The notes: generated by a model from the sequence alone, not told the origin. Shown: positions 9,763 through 19,475, numbered from the stretch's first letter. The stretch: 64,000 nucleotides of DNA from Eubacterium sp. AF22-9 (GCA_003458705.1 QRVH01000002.1:1-64000), one strand, 5' to 3'. A program made the numbers and translations.

Positions 9763-11232
9763 TTATTTGTGCATTGAAAATGCTGTTAAGTCATATTTGC
9801 TTAAGTTGTCTGAAACATTACGGTCATCAGCTTCTGAGAGCAGTTTGTCACGGTCTTTAGCAGCAAGAACAGCATTCTTACCGCTTCTGTGACGGCTTGG
9901 TCCTCCTACACAACCGCCTTCACATATCATTCCTTCGATGAAATCTGCTGGAAGTTTGCCAACTTTAAGAAGTGTAAGGGCTTTCTTACATTCAACAGCT
10001 CCTGAACATTTTTCAACATTGAATTTATCAGGGTCAGCGCCAGCTTCACGCATGCACTGTGCAACAGCAGCAGTAACGCCGCCTCCGTTACCGAATCTCT
10101 TACCGAATATACTTGCCTGCTGGTCACTGTTTTCTTCAGGCTCAAGAATTACTTCCTTGGCTCTCATCATTGCCCTGAACTCGCCGATTGTAAGTACAAA
10201 ATCAGCGTTGCCTTGTCCCTTGTATTCCTGCTTTTCATTCTTCTTGGCAATACATGGTCCGATAAATACTGTTATTGTATCAGGATCTTCTGATTTAAGA
10301 AGTCTTGAAAGTGCAAACATAGGTGATATTGTTGTTGATATATGTTCTGCAAGTTCAGGATACTGCTTCTTGATAAGGTTTACAAATGCAGGACAGCATG
10401 AGGTTGTAAGTTTCTTTCCTTCTTTAGCAGCTTCAAGCCATTCTTCGGCTTCTGCCTGTGCTGTTAAATCTCCACCAAGACCTACCTCATACATATCATT
10501 AAAGCCTAACTTCTTGCAGGCTGTACGGATACTGCTCATTGTTATTGTATCTCCAAACTGTCCTTCAACAGCAGGTGCTACCATGGCAACGACTTTCTTT
10601 CCGTCTACGATTGCCTTTATTACATCAACTATATCAGTTTTAGAACCGATAGCACCGAATGGACAGGCGTGGATACACTGTCCGCACTGGATACATTTGT
10701 TTTCATCTATTTCGCAGATACCATTCTCATCCATTGTAATAGCATTGGCTGGACAGATTTTCTTACATGGTCTTATAAGGTCGGCGATTGCATTGTATGG
10801 GCAGGCTTTGGCACACATGCCACATTCTTTACATTTGTCAGGGTCTATGTAGGCTCTGTCTCTTGTCATGCTGACGGCACCGAATTTACATGCTTGCTGA
10901 CAGGCTTTCATCATACATTTTCTACAGTTGTCAGTTACAATGTAGTGAGAAAGTGGACAGTCGGCACAGGCAGCCTCAATTACCTGAATTATATTGTTAG
11001 CACCTGAACGGTCACTTTCTGTTGGACATTTGCCTTCTGCAAGTCGGATTCGTTGTCTTGCGATTTCTCTTTCTTTATATACACAGCAGCGGAATCTTGC
11101 TTTAGGACCCGGAAACATTTTGTATGCCAGTTCGTCTTTTTCTTCTTCAAACTTTCCTGCATAGGCGAGCTTGGCAACTTCGTACAGGATTTCGTGCTTG
11201 ATGTTCTGAATAGTAGCATCATTAGATAACAT
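9763..11232 (-). CDS. Soluble [FeFe] hydrogenase with ferredoxin-like domains
   Basis: A 489-residue cytosolic enzyme that reversibly reduces protons to H2, probably with ferredoxin. Residues 90-190 hold cysteine clusters for 4Fe-4S centres, including CKECGMCAKAC and CIQCGQCIHAC. The H-cluster motifs are TSCCPAF (277-283), GPCIAKKNE (325-333) and EGMICEGGCVGGP (433-445). They deviate from the canonical TSCCPxW, MPCxxKxxE and ExMACxxGCxxGGGxP, while all four cluster cysteines and the proton-transfer Cys279 remain. The deviations suggest a non-A-type (possibly group B) enzyme; this subgroup is from memory. AAGGAGGAG precedes the start. It is monocistronic, divergent from floA, with a Rex-like site in its promoter region. 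No maturases are in the window. Confidence 0.9.
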   Translation of the reverse strand: MLSNDATIQNIKHEILYEVAKLAYAGKFEEEKDELAYKMFPGPKARFRCCVYKEREIARQRIRLAEGKCPTESDRSGANNIIQVIEAACADCPLSHYIVTDNCRKCMMKACQQACKFGAVSMTRDRAYIDPDKCKECGMCAKACPYNAIADLIRPCKKICPANAITMDENGICEIDENKCIQCGQCIHACPFGAIGSKTDIVDVIKAIVDGKKVVAMVAPAVEGQFGDTITMSSIRTACKKLGFNDMYEVGLGGDLTAQAEAEEWLEAAKEGKKLTTSCCPAFVNLIKKQYPELAEHISTTISPMFALSRLLKSEDPDTITVFIGPCIAKKNEKQEYKGQGNADFVLTIGEFRAMMRAKEVILEPEENSDQQASIFGKRFGNGGGVTAAVAQCMREAGADPDKFNVEKCSGAVECKKALTLLKVGKLPADFIEGMICEGGCVGGPSRHRSGKNAVLAAKDRDKLLSEADDRNVSDNLSKYDLTAFSMHK

Positions 11233-11254
11233 AATGACTCCTCCTTCGTTATGA

Positions 11255-11272
11255 TTGATAAAAATTTATCGA
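11255..11272. promoter_or_regulatory. Rex-like operator upstream of the hydrogenase
   Basis: TTGATAA-AAAT-TTATCGA matches the clostridial Rex consensus TTGTTAA-N4-TTAACAA at 11 of 14 defined positions and is itself nearly palindromic. It lies between the hydrogenase start codon and its predicted extended -10, where a repressor would block transcription. A rex gene is present at 36911. Binding is inferred, not shown. Confidence 0.5.
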
Positions 11273-11281
11273 TTTCTACAT

Positions 11282-11290
11282 ACTATAGCA
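11282..11290 (-). promoter_or_regulatory. Extended -10 promoter of the hydrogenase gene
   Basis: On the minus strand the sequence TGCTATAGT forms an extended -10 (TGN followed by TATAGT). No good -35 is seen at the usual distance, as expected for extended -10 promoters. The start site would fall just before the Rex-like palindrome. Confidence 0.45.
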
Positions 11291-11384
11291 GATTTTTTGA
11301 AATGATTCTATATAAATGTGGTATTTTTTCTCATTATATGCAATAATATTTTTGAAAATCAAAATATATAAAGGGGGATTAATT

Positions 11385-12334
11385 ATGCCTTACATTCCAA
11401 TTATTCCAATCATCATTGTGGTACTGCTTATATTGTTATTCGCATTTGTACCAATGAGATTATGGATTACAGCATTAGCGTCAGGAAGCCATGTCGGTAT
11501 AGGAACTCTTATCGGTATGAGACTGAGAAAGGTTCCGCCAGCAAGAATTGTGCTTCCACTTATTCAGGCAAGAAAAGCCGGATTACAGCTTAATACTAAT
11601 CAGCTTGAGTCACATTATATGGCAGGTGGTCATGTAGACGCTGTTGTTAATGCACTTATTGCATCAAGCAGAGCCGGTATGAACATACCATTTGAGATGG
11701 CTGCAGCTATTGATCTTGCAGGCCGTGATGTTTTAGAGGCTGTCAGAATGAGTGTTAACCCTAAGGTTATTGAGACGCCTAATATTTCAGCAGTTGCCAA
11801 AGATGGTATTGAACTGTTGGTTAAGGCAAGAGTTACTGTTAGAACTAATATTAACCAGTTGGTTGGTGGTGCAGGCGAGGCTACTGTAATTGCCAGAGTT
11901 GGTGAGGGTATTGTAACAACAGTTGGTTCAGCAGATTCGCACAAGAGTGTGCTTGAGAATCCTGATTCTATCTCTAAGGCTATATTACAGAAGGGCCTTG
12001 ATATTGGAACAGCTTTCCAGATTCTTTCTATTGATATTGCGGATGTTGATATCGGAAGAAATATAGGTGCTCATCTTCAGAGTCTTCAGGCTGAGGCTGA
12101 TAAGAATATTGCACAGGCTAAGGCAGAGGAAAGAAGAGCAGCCGCTGTTGCTCTTGAACAGGAGATGAAAGCAAGCGTTGTAGCTGCTGAGGCAGAAGTA
12201 CCTAAGGCTTTGGCTGAAGCTTTAAGAACAGGCAGAATGGGCTTTAAGGATTATTATGACCTCAGAATTTAAAGGCTGATACCAAAATGAGACAGTCGAT
12301 AGCAGGAGAAACAGAGAAGCCGGCAACTATTTAA
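11385..12334 (+). CDS. floA: Flotillin-like protein FloA, apparent -1 frameshift near the C-terminus
   Basis: Membrane scaffold of functional lipid microdomains. A hydrophobic hairpin occupies residues 1-30, followed by the SPFH domain and an Ala/Glu-rich coiled coil ([19 protein letters not shown]). The open frame stops at 12272 right after [11 protein letters not shown] second frame continues with [15 protein letters not shown] and ends at TAA 12332-12334, as in other FloA proteins, if one A is restored in the AGAATTT run near 12264-12267. The restored protein has 316 residues. GGGGG at 11373-11377 supports ATG 11385. An anchored protein of unknown function follows by 33 bp. Confidence 0.9.
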
Positions 12335-12367
12335 TGAACTTGTGAATTAAAAGGAAAGCGGATTTGT

Positions 12368-13012
12368 ATGGAAATAATAATTATATGGGCAATATTCATT
12401 ATTATAGTTATAATGAATATGAATAAAGCCAAGAAGATGCAGCAGGAGCGCATGCAGGAACACCAGCGTAATATGCAGGAACATAACCAGAATGTGCAAC
12501 AGACACAGAATGCTTATCCTGTTAATGGTCCGTTAAAGCAGGGAACATTAAGCCATGGAGCGAATCTTAACAGGGAACAACAGACATATTCAGGTAGTCA
12601 GAAGATGACAAGCGCAGAAGCTGAAAGACTCAAGCAGCAGATTCGTGAGAGAAATAATTTTCAGGGAAAAACTGCCGGCTCTGACGCAGTGAGTTCACAC
12701 AGGGCAGAGGCACCTGTGCCACAGTATACTGCACCGCCACCAGCGGCAGATAATGCAGCACCTGTGATGAAGACTCTTGATAAAGCAGAATTTCATTCAC
12801 CGGTTATGCAGGCAGGAAGCACAGGAACTTATTCTGATATGACAGGCGGACACACATTTACACAGTATGACTGCGGACATGAATATAATGATGAGATTGT
12901 TCCACAGAGTCAGATGGGAGGTAAAGCTATTCTTGATGACCTTAAGTTCGATAAGAATGAGATGCGCAAGGCTTTTGTTATGCAGGAGATATTGAAAAGG
13001 AAAGTTATATAA
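12368..13012 (+). CDS. Membrane-anchored Gln-rich protein of unknown function
   Basis: I do not recognise this 214-residue protein. Residues 1-17 form one strongly hydrophobic segment (signal anchor). A Gln/Met-rich, probably coiled region follows (about residues 18-50), then a low-complexity linker with Ala/Pro. Two compact C-terminal segments look conserved: TFTQYDCGHEYNDEIVP, with a possible Cys-Gly-His pair, and a charged tail GKAILDDLKFDKNEMRKAF. Its position directly after floA, with a terminator after it, suggests co-transcription and perhaps a microdomain-associated role; this is inference only. Confidence 0.75.
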   Translation: MEIIIIWAIFIIIVIMNMNKAKKMQQERMQEHQRNMQEHNQNVQQTQNAYPVNGPLKQGTLSHGANLNREQQTYSGSQKMTSAEAERLKQQIRERNNFQGKTAGSDAVSSHRAEAPVPQYTAPPPAADNAAPVMKTLDKAEFHSPVMQAGSTGTYSDMTGGHTFTQYDCGHEYNDEIVPQSQMGGKAILDDLKFDKNEMRKAFVMQEILKRKVI

Positions 13013-13023
13013 TTGATATGAAA

Positions 13024-13060
13024 AAAAGAACCGTGTGACACAAAATCACACGGTTCTTTT
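13024..13060. terminator. Bidirectional intrinsic terminator
   Basis: AAAAGAACCGTGTGA pairs perfectly with TCACACGGTTCTTTT around a short loop. A and T runs on both sides would let it stop the floA unit on the plus strand and tRNA-Leu(CAG) on the minus strand. Confidence 0.88.
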
Positions 13061-13066
13061 AATCAG

Positions 13067-13149
13067 TGCAGAAGATGGGACTTGAACCCACACGCGGTAA
13101 CCCGCACAAGAATCTGAATCTTGCTCGTCTGCCATTCCGACACTTCTGC
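13067..13149 (-). tRNA. tRNA-Leu(CAG)
   Basis: Type II tRNA of 83 nt. The acceptor strands GCAGAAG and CTTCTGC pair, followed by discriminator A. The anticodon stem CAAGA/TCTTG encloses loop TTCAGAT, giving anticodon CAG. A long variable arm (TGCGGGTTACCGCGT) and T-loop TTCAAGT are present. CCA is not encoded. It is divergent from the second tRNA-Leu gene. Confidence 0.95.
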
Positions 13150-13305
13150 ATATATGATATATAACAAACTTAATAAGTTACATAACATTGATATTTTATA
13201 GGAGATTTGAAAATGTGTCAATATGAATAGCTGTCATTTTTAAAATTTCTTATCCAAAAAGGAAAGCGAGGCATGACAGATTGGATGTTAGAGCGGCGGA
13301 ATTTT

Positions 13306-13377
13306 AAAAAGTTTCAAAAAAGTTCAAAAAAGTTCAAAAAAGCTGTTGACATTATATTGATGTGGTGATATTATAAT
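13306..13377 (+). promoter_or_regulatory. Promoter with phased A-tracts for tRNA-Leu(AAG)
   Basis: Four A-tracts (13306-13310, 13316-13321, 13326-13331, 13336-13341) repeat at a 10-bp period directly before a TTGACA -35 at 13346-13351. The -10 is TATTAT (13369-13374, 17-bp spacer) or TATAAT (13372-13377). Phased A-tracts bend DNA and act like UP elements at strong stable-RNA promoters. Confidence 0.75.
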
Positions 13378-13418
13378 CAAGTCGTCAGCGAGCAGCGAAC
13401 GACACGAAAACAAAACAA

Positions 13419-13503
13419 GCAGTCGTGGCGGAATTGGCATACGCGCTAGACTAAGGATCTAGTCCATATTGCTTGGGTGCGGGTTCAAGTCCCGCCGACT
13501 GCA
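13419..13503 (+). tRNA. tRNA-Leu(AAG)
   Basis: Type II tRNA of 85 nt. The acceptor GCAGTCG pairs with CGACTGC, with discriminator A. The D-arm is GCG/CGC. The anticodon stem CTAGA/TCTAG encloses loop CTAAGGA, giving anticodon AAG and G37 as usual for leucine tRNAs. A long variable arm and T-arm GCGGG-TTCAAGT-CCCGC follow. An A at position 34 would normally be deaminated to inosine to read CUU, CUC and CUA; genes in this window use CTT heavily. Confidence 0.96.
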
Positions 13504-13506
13504 CTA

Positions 13507-13537
13507 AAAGCACCGAGGTAACCTCGGTGCTTTTTTT
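13507..13537 (+). terminator. Terminator of tRNA-Leu(AAG)
   Basis: GCACCGAGG and CCTCGGTGC form a perfect 9-bp stem with loop TAA, followed by seven T. It begins a few bases after the tRNA. Confidence 0.93.
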
Positions 13538-13539
13538 GT

Positions 13540-13692
13540 GCGGGCAGCGATGAGAGAAAACATGGAAAGTTCACAGTCGTGCTTGCACGAACTGAGAACT
13601 TTATATGTATTCTCGAGGAGCGCCGCGACAATGCCGGAACGAAGTTCTGGCATATGAGCTGCCCGCAACAAACGTTTCGGGCAGCGATGAGA
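13540..13692 (+). other. Folded intergenic element 2 upstream of thiD
   Basis: A perfect 9-bp closing stem, GCGGGCAGC (13540-13548) with GCTGCCCGC (13658-13666), encloses a long hairpin (13566-13602, extending to 13561-13607), a GC-rich stretch CGAGGAGCGCCGCGAC, and a hairpin ATGCCGGAAC-GAA-GTTCTGGCAT (13631-13653). A 15-bp direct repeat CGGGCAGCGATGAGA lies at 13541-13555 and 13678-13692, so the closing arm at 13658 could pair with either copy. This is the same order of parts as element 1 at 4724, including the GAA triloop. It ends just before the thiD ribosome binding site. It does not match the TPP riboswitch. Leader RNA or dispersed repeat are both possible. Confidence 0.6.
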
Positions 13693-13714
13693 ATAGATGT
13701 AGAAAGGAAATTAT

Positions 13715-14521
13715 ATGAATACAGCATTAACAATAGCAGGAAGTGATTGCAGCGGAGGGGCAGGAATACAGGCGGATTTAAAAACATTTGCAGCACATAA
13801 GGTATATGGAATGTCAGCAATTACTGCCCTTACAGCACAGAATACTTTAGGAGTTACAGGAATATCGGAATCATCACCTGAATTTCTTAAGGCACAGCTT
13901 GATGCAATATTTACAGATATATATCCTGATGCAGTTAAGATAGGAATGGTTGCATCAAAGGAACTTATTGAAACAATAGCCGATTCATTAATTATATATA
14001 AAGCAAAAAATATCGTTCTTGACCCGGTTATGGTATCAACGAGTGGAAGCAGGCTTATTAAGGAAGATGCAGCAGAGGTTCTTAAAGAACGCCTGATGGT
14101 GCTTGCAGATGTTATTACACCTAATATTCCGGAGACAGAAGTGCTTACAGGAATGACTGTTGACAGTGCAGATTCAATGGAGAAAGCAGCAATAAAGATA
14201 TATGAGAATCTTAAATCAAAAGGAGGACATGCGGCTGTCTTAGTAAAAGGAGGACATGCTGTTCATACGGCTAACGACTGTCTGTGTGTAGATGGCAGAA
14301 TAGTGTGGCTTAATGGGGAGAGAGTTGATAATCCTAACACACATGGAACTGGCTGTACATTGTCATCAGCCATTGCAGCTAATCTTGCACAGGGATTATC
14401 AATAGAAGAAAGTGTGAAGGCAGCTAAAGAGTACCTGACAGGTGCGTTGAAAGCAGGGCTTAATCTTGGAAGCGGCAGCGGCCCGCTTGACCATACATAC
14501 TGGCTTGATATTAATAAGTAG
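13715..14521 (+). CDS. thiD: Hydroxymethylpyrimidine/phosphomethylpyrimidine kinase
   Basis: Phosphorylates HMP and HMP-phosphate in thiamine pyrophosphate synthesis. The 268-residue protein is a ribokinase-fold kinase of normal ThiD length. The N-terminal IAGSDCSGGAGIQADLKTF is the family signature, VLDPVMVST lies in the middle and the C-terminal NTHGTGCTLSSAIA carries the catalytic-site GTGC anion hole. GAAAGG precedes the start. A pyridoxine kinase of the same fold is an alternative. No other thiamine genes are adjacent; an AEC transporter follows by 15 bp. Confidence 0.87.
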   Translation: MNTALTIAGSDCSGGAGIQADLKTFAAHKVYGMSAITALTAQNTLGVTGISESSPEFLKAQLDAIFTDIYPDAVKIGMVASKELIETIADSLIIYKAKNIVLDPVMVSTSGSRLIKEDAAEVLKERLMVLADVITPNIPETEVLTGMTVDSADSMEKAAIKIYENLKSKGGHAAVLVKGGHAVHTANDCLCVDGRIVWLNGERVDNPNTHGTGCTLSSAIAANLAQGLSIEESVKAAKEYLTGALKAGLNLGSGSGPLDHTYWLDINK

Positions 14522-14536
14522 TAGAAGGAGAGACAG

Positions 14537-15508
14537 ATGGACAGCTTCTTATATAGTATAAATGCAACGGTACCAATATTTTTAGTTATGATAGTTGGCT
14601 GGGTAATAAAGCAGATTGGCGTTATAGATGACCATTTTGCAAATGTGGCTAATAAATATGTATTTAAGGTGGCACTTCCAGTACTGTTATTCAGGGATTT
14701 AGCAGCAGCAGATTTTAAATCGCAGTTTGATGTTAAGTTTGTACTGTACTGCATGATTGTTACTACTATAATGTTTAGTGGAATATGGATATGCACAGAG
14801 ATATTCATGAAGGATGATACGCAGAAGGGTGCATTTGTGCAGGCATCATTCAGAAGCAGTGCGGCGATACTGGGAATGGCATTCATACAGAATATGTACC
14901 AGAGCACTGGAATGGCACCACTTATGATAGTTGCTGCAGTTCCGTTGTTTAATATATTTTCGGTAATAGTGCTTACCTTTAAGGCACATCCTGAGTGTTA
15001 TGGCAGCACAGAAGAACAATCTACGGATAAGAAAGAAAACATTAAAAAAGCGTGCTTTAATATTGTAACTAATCCGATAATTATAGGAATTGTGCTGGGA
15101 TTGTTATCTTCTCTTGCAGGATTAAGATATCCGGTAATTATCAATAAGACGATTAATAATATTTCACAGACAGCTACACCTGTTGCACTTATATGTATTG
15201 GTGCGTCATTTGAAGGGAAAAAGGCAATTAAGAAGATTAAACCTACGGTTATTGCTACATTTTTAAAACTCGTGGGTCTAGCAGCAATATTTCTTCCTAT
15301 AGCAGTAAAAATGGGATTTCGTAATCAGGAACTTATGGCAATTCTTATCATGCTTGCTTCACCATCTACAGTTACCTGCTTTGTTATGGCTAAAGGTATG
15401 GATAATGACGAGGTACTGTCATCAAGCATAGTTGTGCTTACAACATTACTTTCAAGTGTGACTCTTACAGCGTGGATATTTATATTAAGAAATTTTGGGC
15501 TGATTTAG
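14537..15508 (+). CDS. AEC family transporter
   Basis: Polytopic membrane protein of 323 residues with about ten hydrophobic segments, matching the auxin efflux carrier (AEC) family of bacterial transporters for malate and other organic anions. Typical parts are the N-terminal VPIFLVMIVGWVIKQIGVI and the second-repeat segment ATPVALICIGASF. AAGGAG precedes ATG 14537. It is probably co-transcribed with thiD, but the substrate cannot be told, and a link with thiamine precursors is only suggested by position. Confidence 0.85.
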   Translation: MDSFLYSINATVPIFLVMIVGWVIKQIGVIDDHFANVANKYVFKVALPVLLFRDLAAADFKSQFDVKFVLYCMIVTTIMFSGIWICTEIFMKDDTQKGAFVQASFRSSAAILGMAFIQNMYQSTGMAPLMIVAAVPLFNIFSVIVLTFKAHPECYGSTEEQSTDKKENIKKACFNIVTNPIIIGIVLGLLSSLAGLRYPVIINKTINNISQTATPVALICIGASFEGKKAIKKIKPTVIATFLKLVGLAAIFLPIAVKMGFRNQELMAILIMLASPSTVTCFVMAKGMDNDEVLSSSIVVLTTLLSSVTLTAWIFILRNFGLI

Positions 15509-15613
15509 AATATTTATAGTGTTTTTATCAGGTAATTCATGTTATAATAGACAGGCTTGATTTACTGTGGTAAAGTGAAAGCATATTAAAGCGAGAAAGG
15601 CATGGATTTTTAT

Positions 15614-17134
15614 ATGGCTAAGAATATCAGAAAAGCCGTCCTGTTACTGGCAATGTTGTCTGTGATTGTGGGAATGTTCACAGCATGCAGTAATAAAAAG
15701 AGCGATGATGGACGAACTACATTTACAGTAGGATTTGATGCGGAATTCCCACCTTATGGTTACAAAGATGATAGTGGAGAGTATGTAGGTTTTGACCTTG
15801 ATCTTGCACAGGAAGTATGTGAAAGAAATGGCTGGAATCTGGTTAAGCAGCCTATTGACTGGGATTCTAAAGATATGGAGCTTAGTTCAGGCTCTATTGA
15901 CTGTATATGGAACGGTTTCACGCTTAATGGAAGAGAACGTGAGTATACATGGTCTAAGGCATATATTGATAATTCACAGGTTGTTATAGTTAAATCCGGT
16001 TCAGGAATAAAGAAGTTAGAAGACCTTAAGGGTAAGGTTGTTATTGTACAGGCTGATTCATCAGCTCTTGCAGCATTTACAGGAGAGGATGCAACAGAAG
16101 AAAATCTTGCACTTGCGGCACAATTTAAGACACTTCAGCAGGTATCTGATTATAATTCAGCATTTATGAACCTTGAATCAGGTTCGGCAGATGCTGTATG
16201 TATGGATATGGGCGTTGCAAAGTATCAGCTTGAGCAGAGAGGTAACAAGTTCACAATGCTTGATGAGACTGTTTCATCGGAACAGTATGGTATTGGTTTT
16301 AAGTTAGGTAATACAGCATTAAGAGATGAAGTTCAGACAAGCCTTAATGATATGCTTGCTGATGGCACATTTGACAAGATTGCTGAGAAATGGGGACTTA
16401 CAGACAGCGTATGTCTTGGAGATGAAGGAACAGACAGTGCCTATCTCCTTGACAGTACCAGTACAACTAAGGATTCATTTGGTGAAAGACTTGTGGATAT
16501 AGTTAAGCAACTTTCATCAGGAATGTTAGCAACTCTTGCAATATTCTTCTTAACACTTATATTCTCAATGCCGCTAGGACTTCTTGTATGTGAAATAAGA
16601 AAGTCAAGAATAGGCATTGTAAGATGGATTGCGAGAATATACATATCTATAATGAGAGGAACTCCTCTTATGTTACAGCTTCTTGTTGTGTTCTTCGGAC
16701 CATATTATCTGTTTGGAATGAAGGTTACGGCAACATACAGATTCTATGCTGTAATTATTGGATTTGCACTTAATTATGCAGCATATTTTGCAGAAATATA
16801 CAGAGGTGGAATTGAGAGCATACCTAAGGGACAGTACGAGGCAGCAGAGGTACTCGGATATTCCAAGGTACAGACATTCTGGAAGATTATATTCCCTCAG
16901 ATGGTTAAGAGAGTACTTCCTCCGGTTACTAACGAGGTTATAACACTTGTTAAGGATACATCACTTGCATTTGCACTTGCTTACACAGAAATGTTTACAC
17001 TTGCCAAGCAGGTAGCGGCTTCAACAGCAAGTATCATGCCATTATTCATAGCAGGATTGTTCTATTACATTTTCAATTTCCTTGTTGCTATGGTTATGGA
17101 AAAGTTAGAAAAGCGTATGCAGTATTTTGATTAA
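15614..17134 (+). CDS. Fused binding protein-permease of a polar amino acid ABC transporter
   Basis: A 506-residue fusion. The N-terminus is a lipoprotein signal with predicted lipidated Cys25. Residues about 38-265 form a family 3 binding protein (TVGFDAEFPPYGYKDDSGEY). From about residue 290 a HisM/GlnP-type permease follows, with the EAA loop EAAEVLGYSKVQTFWKII. Such proteins import amino acids such as glutamine, glutamate or arginine. An in-frame ATG at 15602 lies almost on the GAAAGG ribosome binding site, so ATG 15614 is preferred. The ATPase gene starts 13 bp downstream, giving a complete two-gene importer. Confidence 0.92.
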   Translation: MAKNIRKAVLLLAMLSVIVGMFTACSNKKSDDGRTTFTVGFDAEFPPYGYKDDSGEYVGFDLDLAQEVCERNGWNLVKQPIDWDSKDMELSSGSIDCIWNGFTLNGREREYTWSKAYIDNSQVVIVKSGSGIKKLEDLKGKVVIVQADSSALAAFTGEDATEENLALAAQFKTLQQVSDYNSAFMNLESGSADAVCMDMGVAKYQLEQRGNKFTMLDETVSSEQYGIGFKLGNTALRDEVQTSLNDMLADGTFDKIAEKWGLTDSVCLGDEGTDSAYLLDSTSTTKDSFGERLVDIVKQLSSGMLATLAIFFLTLIFSMPLGLLVCEIRKSRIGIVRWIARIYISIMRGTPLMLQLLVVFFGPYYLFGMKVTATYRFYAVIIGFALNYAAYFAEIYRGGIESIPKGQYEAAEVLGYSKVQTFWKIIFPQMVKRVLPPVTNEVITLVKDTSLAFALAYTEMFTLAKQVAASTASIMPLFIAGLFYYIFNFLVAMVMEKLEKRMQYFD

Positions 17135-17147
17135 GGAGGATTTTAAT

Positions 17148-17909
17148 ATGAAGAAATTATTAGAAATATCACATTTAAAGAAATCCTTCGGCGATACTGA
17201 GGTGCTTAAGGATATATCAATGGAAGTTAACGAGGGTGAGGTTGTTGCAATTCTTGGACCTTCCGGCTCTGGTAAATCAACACTGCTTCGTTGTGCAACA
17301 CTTCTTGAGACAATGGATGCAGGAACTCTTAAGTTAGGTGGTGAAACTGCATGTGAGGACAAGGACGGGGTTTCAGTGTATGTTGGAAAGAAAGAATTAA
17401 GAGTAATCAAGAATACATATGGACTTGTGTTCCAGAACTTTAATCTTTTTCCGCATTATACAGTTATGAAAAATGTTACTGATGCACCTGTTTCTGTCCA
17501 GAAAAGGGACAAGAATGAAGTAGAGAAAGAAGCCAAAGAGCTTTTAAAGAAAGTTGGACTTGATGGCAAGGATAACAGTTATCCATGCCAGTTGTCAGGA
17601 GGACAACAGCAGAGAGTTGCGATAGCAAGAGCACTTGCGATGAATCCTGAAATGCTTTTCTTCGACGAGCCTACATCAGCACTTGATCCTGAGATTACTG
17701 CAGGAATTCTTAAGGTTTTAAGACAGCTTGCTGATGAAAAGATGACAATGATTATCGTTACACATGAGATTGAATTTGCAAGAAAGGTTGCAGACAGGGT
17801 AATATTCATGGATGGCGGAGTTATTGTTGAGCAGGGAAAGCCGGAGGATGTTATTGACAATCCAAGTAATGAAAGAACCAAAGCATTTTTACAGAAGATG
17901 GAAAAATAA
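17148..17909 (+). CDS. Polar amino acid ABC transporter ATP-binding protein
   Basis: Cytoplasmic ATPase of 253 residues that powers the preceding fused transporter. The Walker A motif is GPSGSGKST, the signature is LSGGQQQR and the Walker B is MLFFDEPTSALD, followed by the H-loop VTHEIEFA. The length and sequence are those of the GlnQ/HisP family. AAGGAGG (17133-17139) fixes ATG 17148 as the start. An intrinsic terminator follows. Confidence 0.95.
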   Translation: MKKLLEISHLKKSFGDTEVLKDISMEVNEGEVVAILGPSGSGKSTLLRCATLLETMDAGTLKLGGETACEDKDGVSVYVGKKELRVIKNTYGLVFQNFNLFPHYTVMKNVTDAPVSVQKRDKNEVEKEAKELLKKVGLDGKDNSYPCQLSGGQQQRVAIARALAMNPEMLFFDEPTSALDPEITAGILKVLRQLADEKMTMIIVTHEIEFARKVADRVIFMDGGVIVEQGKPEDVIDNPSNERTKAFLQKMEK

Positions 17910-17948
17910 TTTATGTGTATACAAACTAAATAGCTGGATATAATTGTT

Positions 17949-17987
17949 AATGGGAAGTTTTTTAATGAGAAAACTTCCCATTTTCTT
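17949..17987 (+). terminator. Terminator of the amino acid ABC operon
   Basis: AATGGGAAGTTTT pairs perfectly with AAAACTTCCCATT and is followed by a T-rich stretch. Confidence 0.85.
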
Positions 17988-18074
17988 GCATTGTGGATTT
18001 TGTTGTATAATGCTAGAATTGTATTGTTAAAGTTAGAAGAAACTAACTTAAAAGATTACAAAGCATTTGATTAG

Positions 18075-19391
<1,317 letters not shown>

Positions 19392-19475
19392 TCATTTGAA
19401 ACAGATATTGAAAAAATATTAAGAAAGCCTTATAGTTGTGTATGATTATAATATATGTAACAGGAAGGCAGAACA

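Noticed and set aside
9938..10852. 304-residue antisense frame
   Set aside because: It lies entirely opposite the clearly coding hydrogenase gene, has no family signature and no good ribosome binding site; it is a shadow.
13536..13714. TPP riboswitch before thiD
   Set aside because: CTGAGA occurs by chance at 13592, but the conserved TPP core segments and pairing are missing; the region fits the repeated folded architecture instead.
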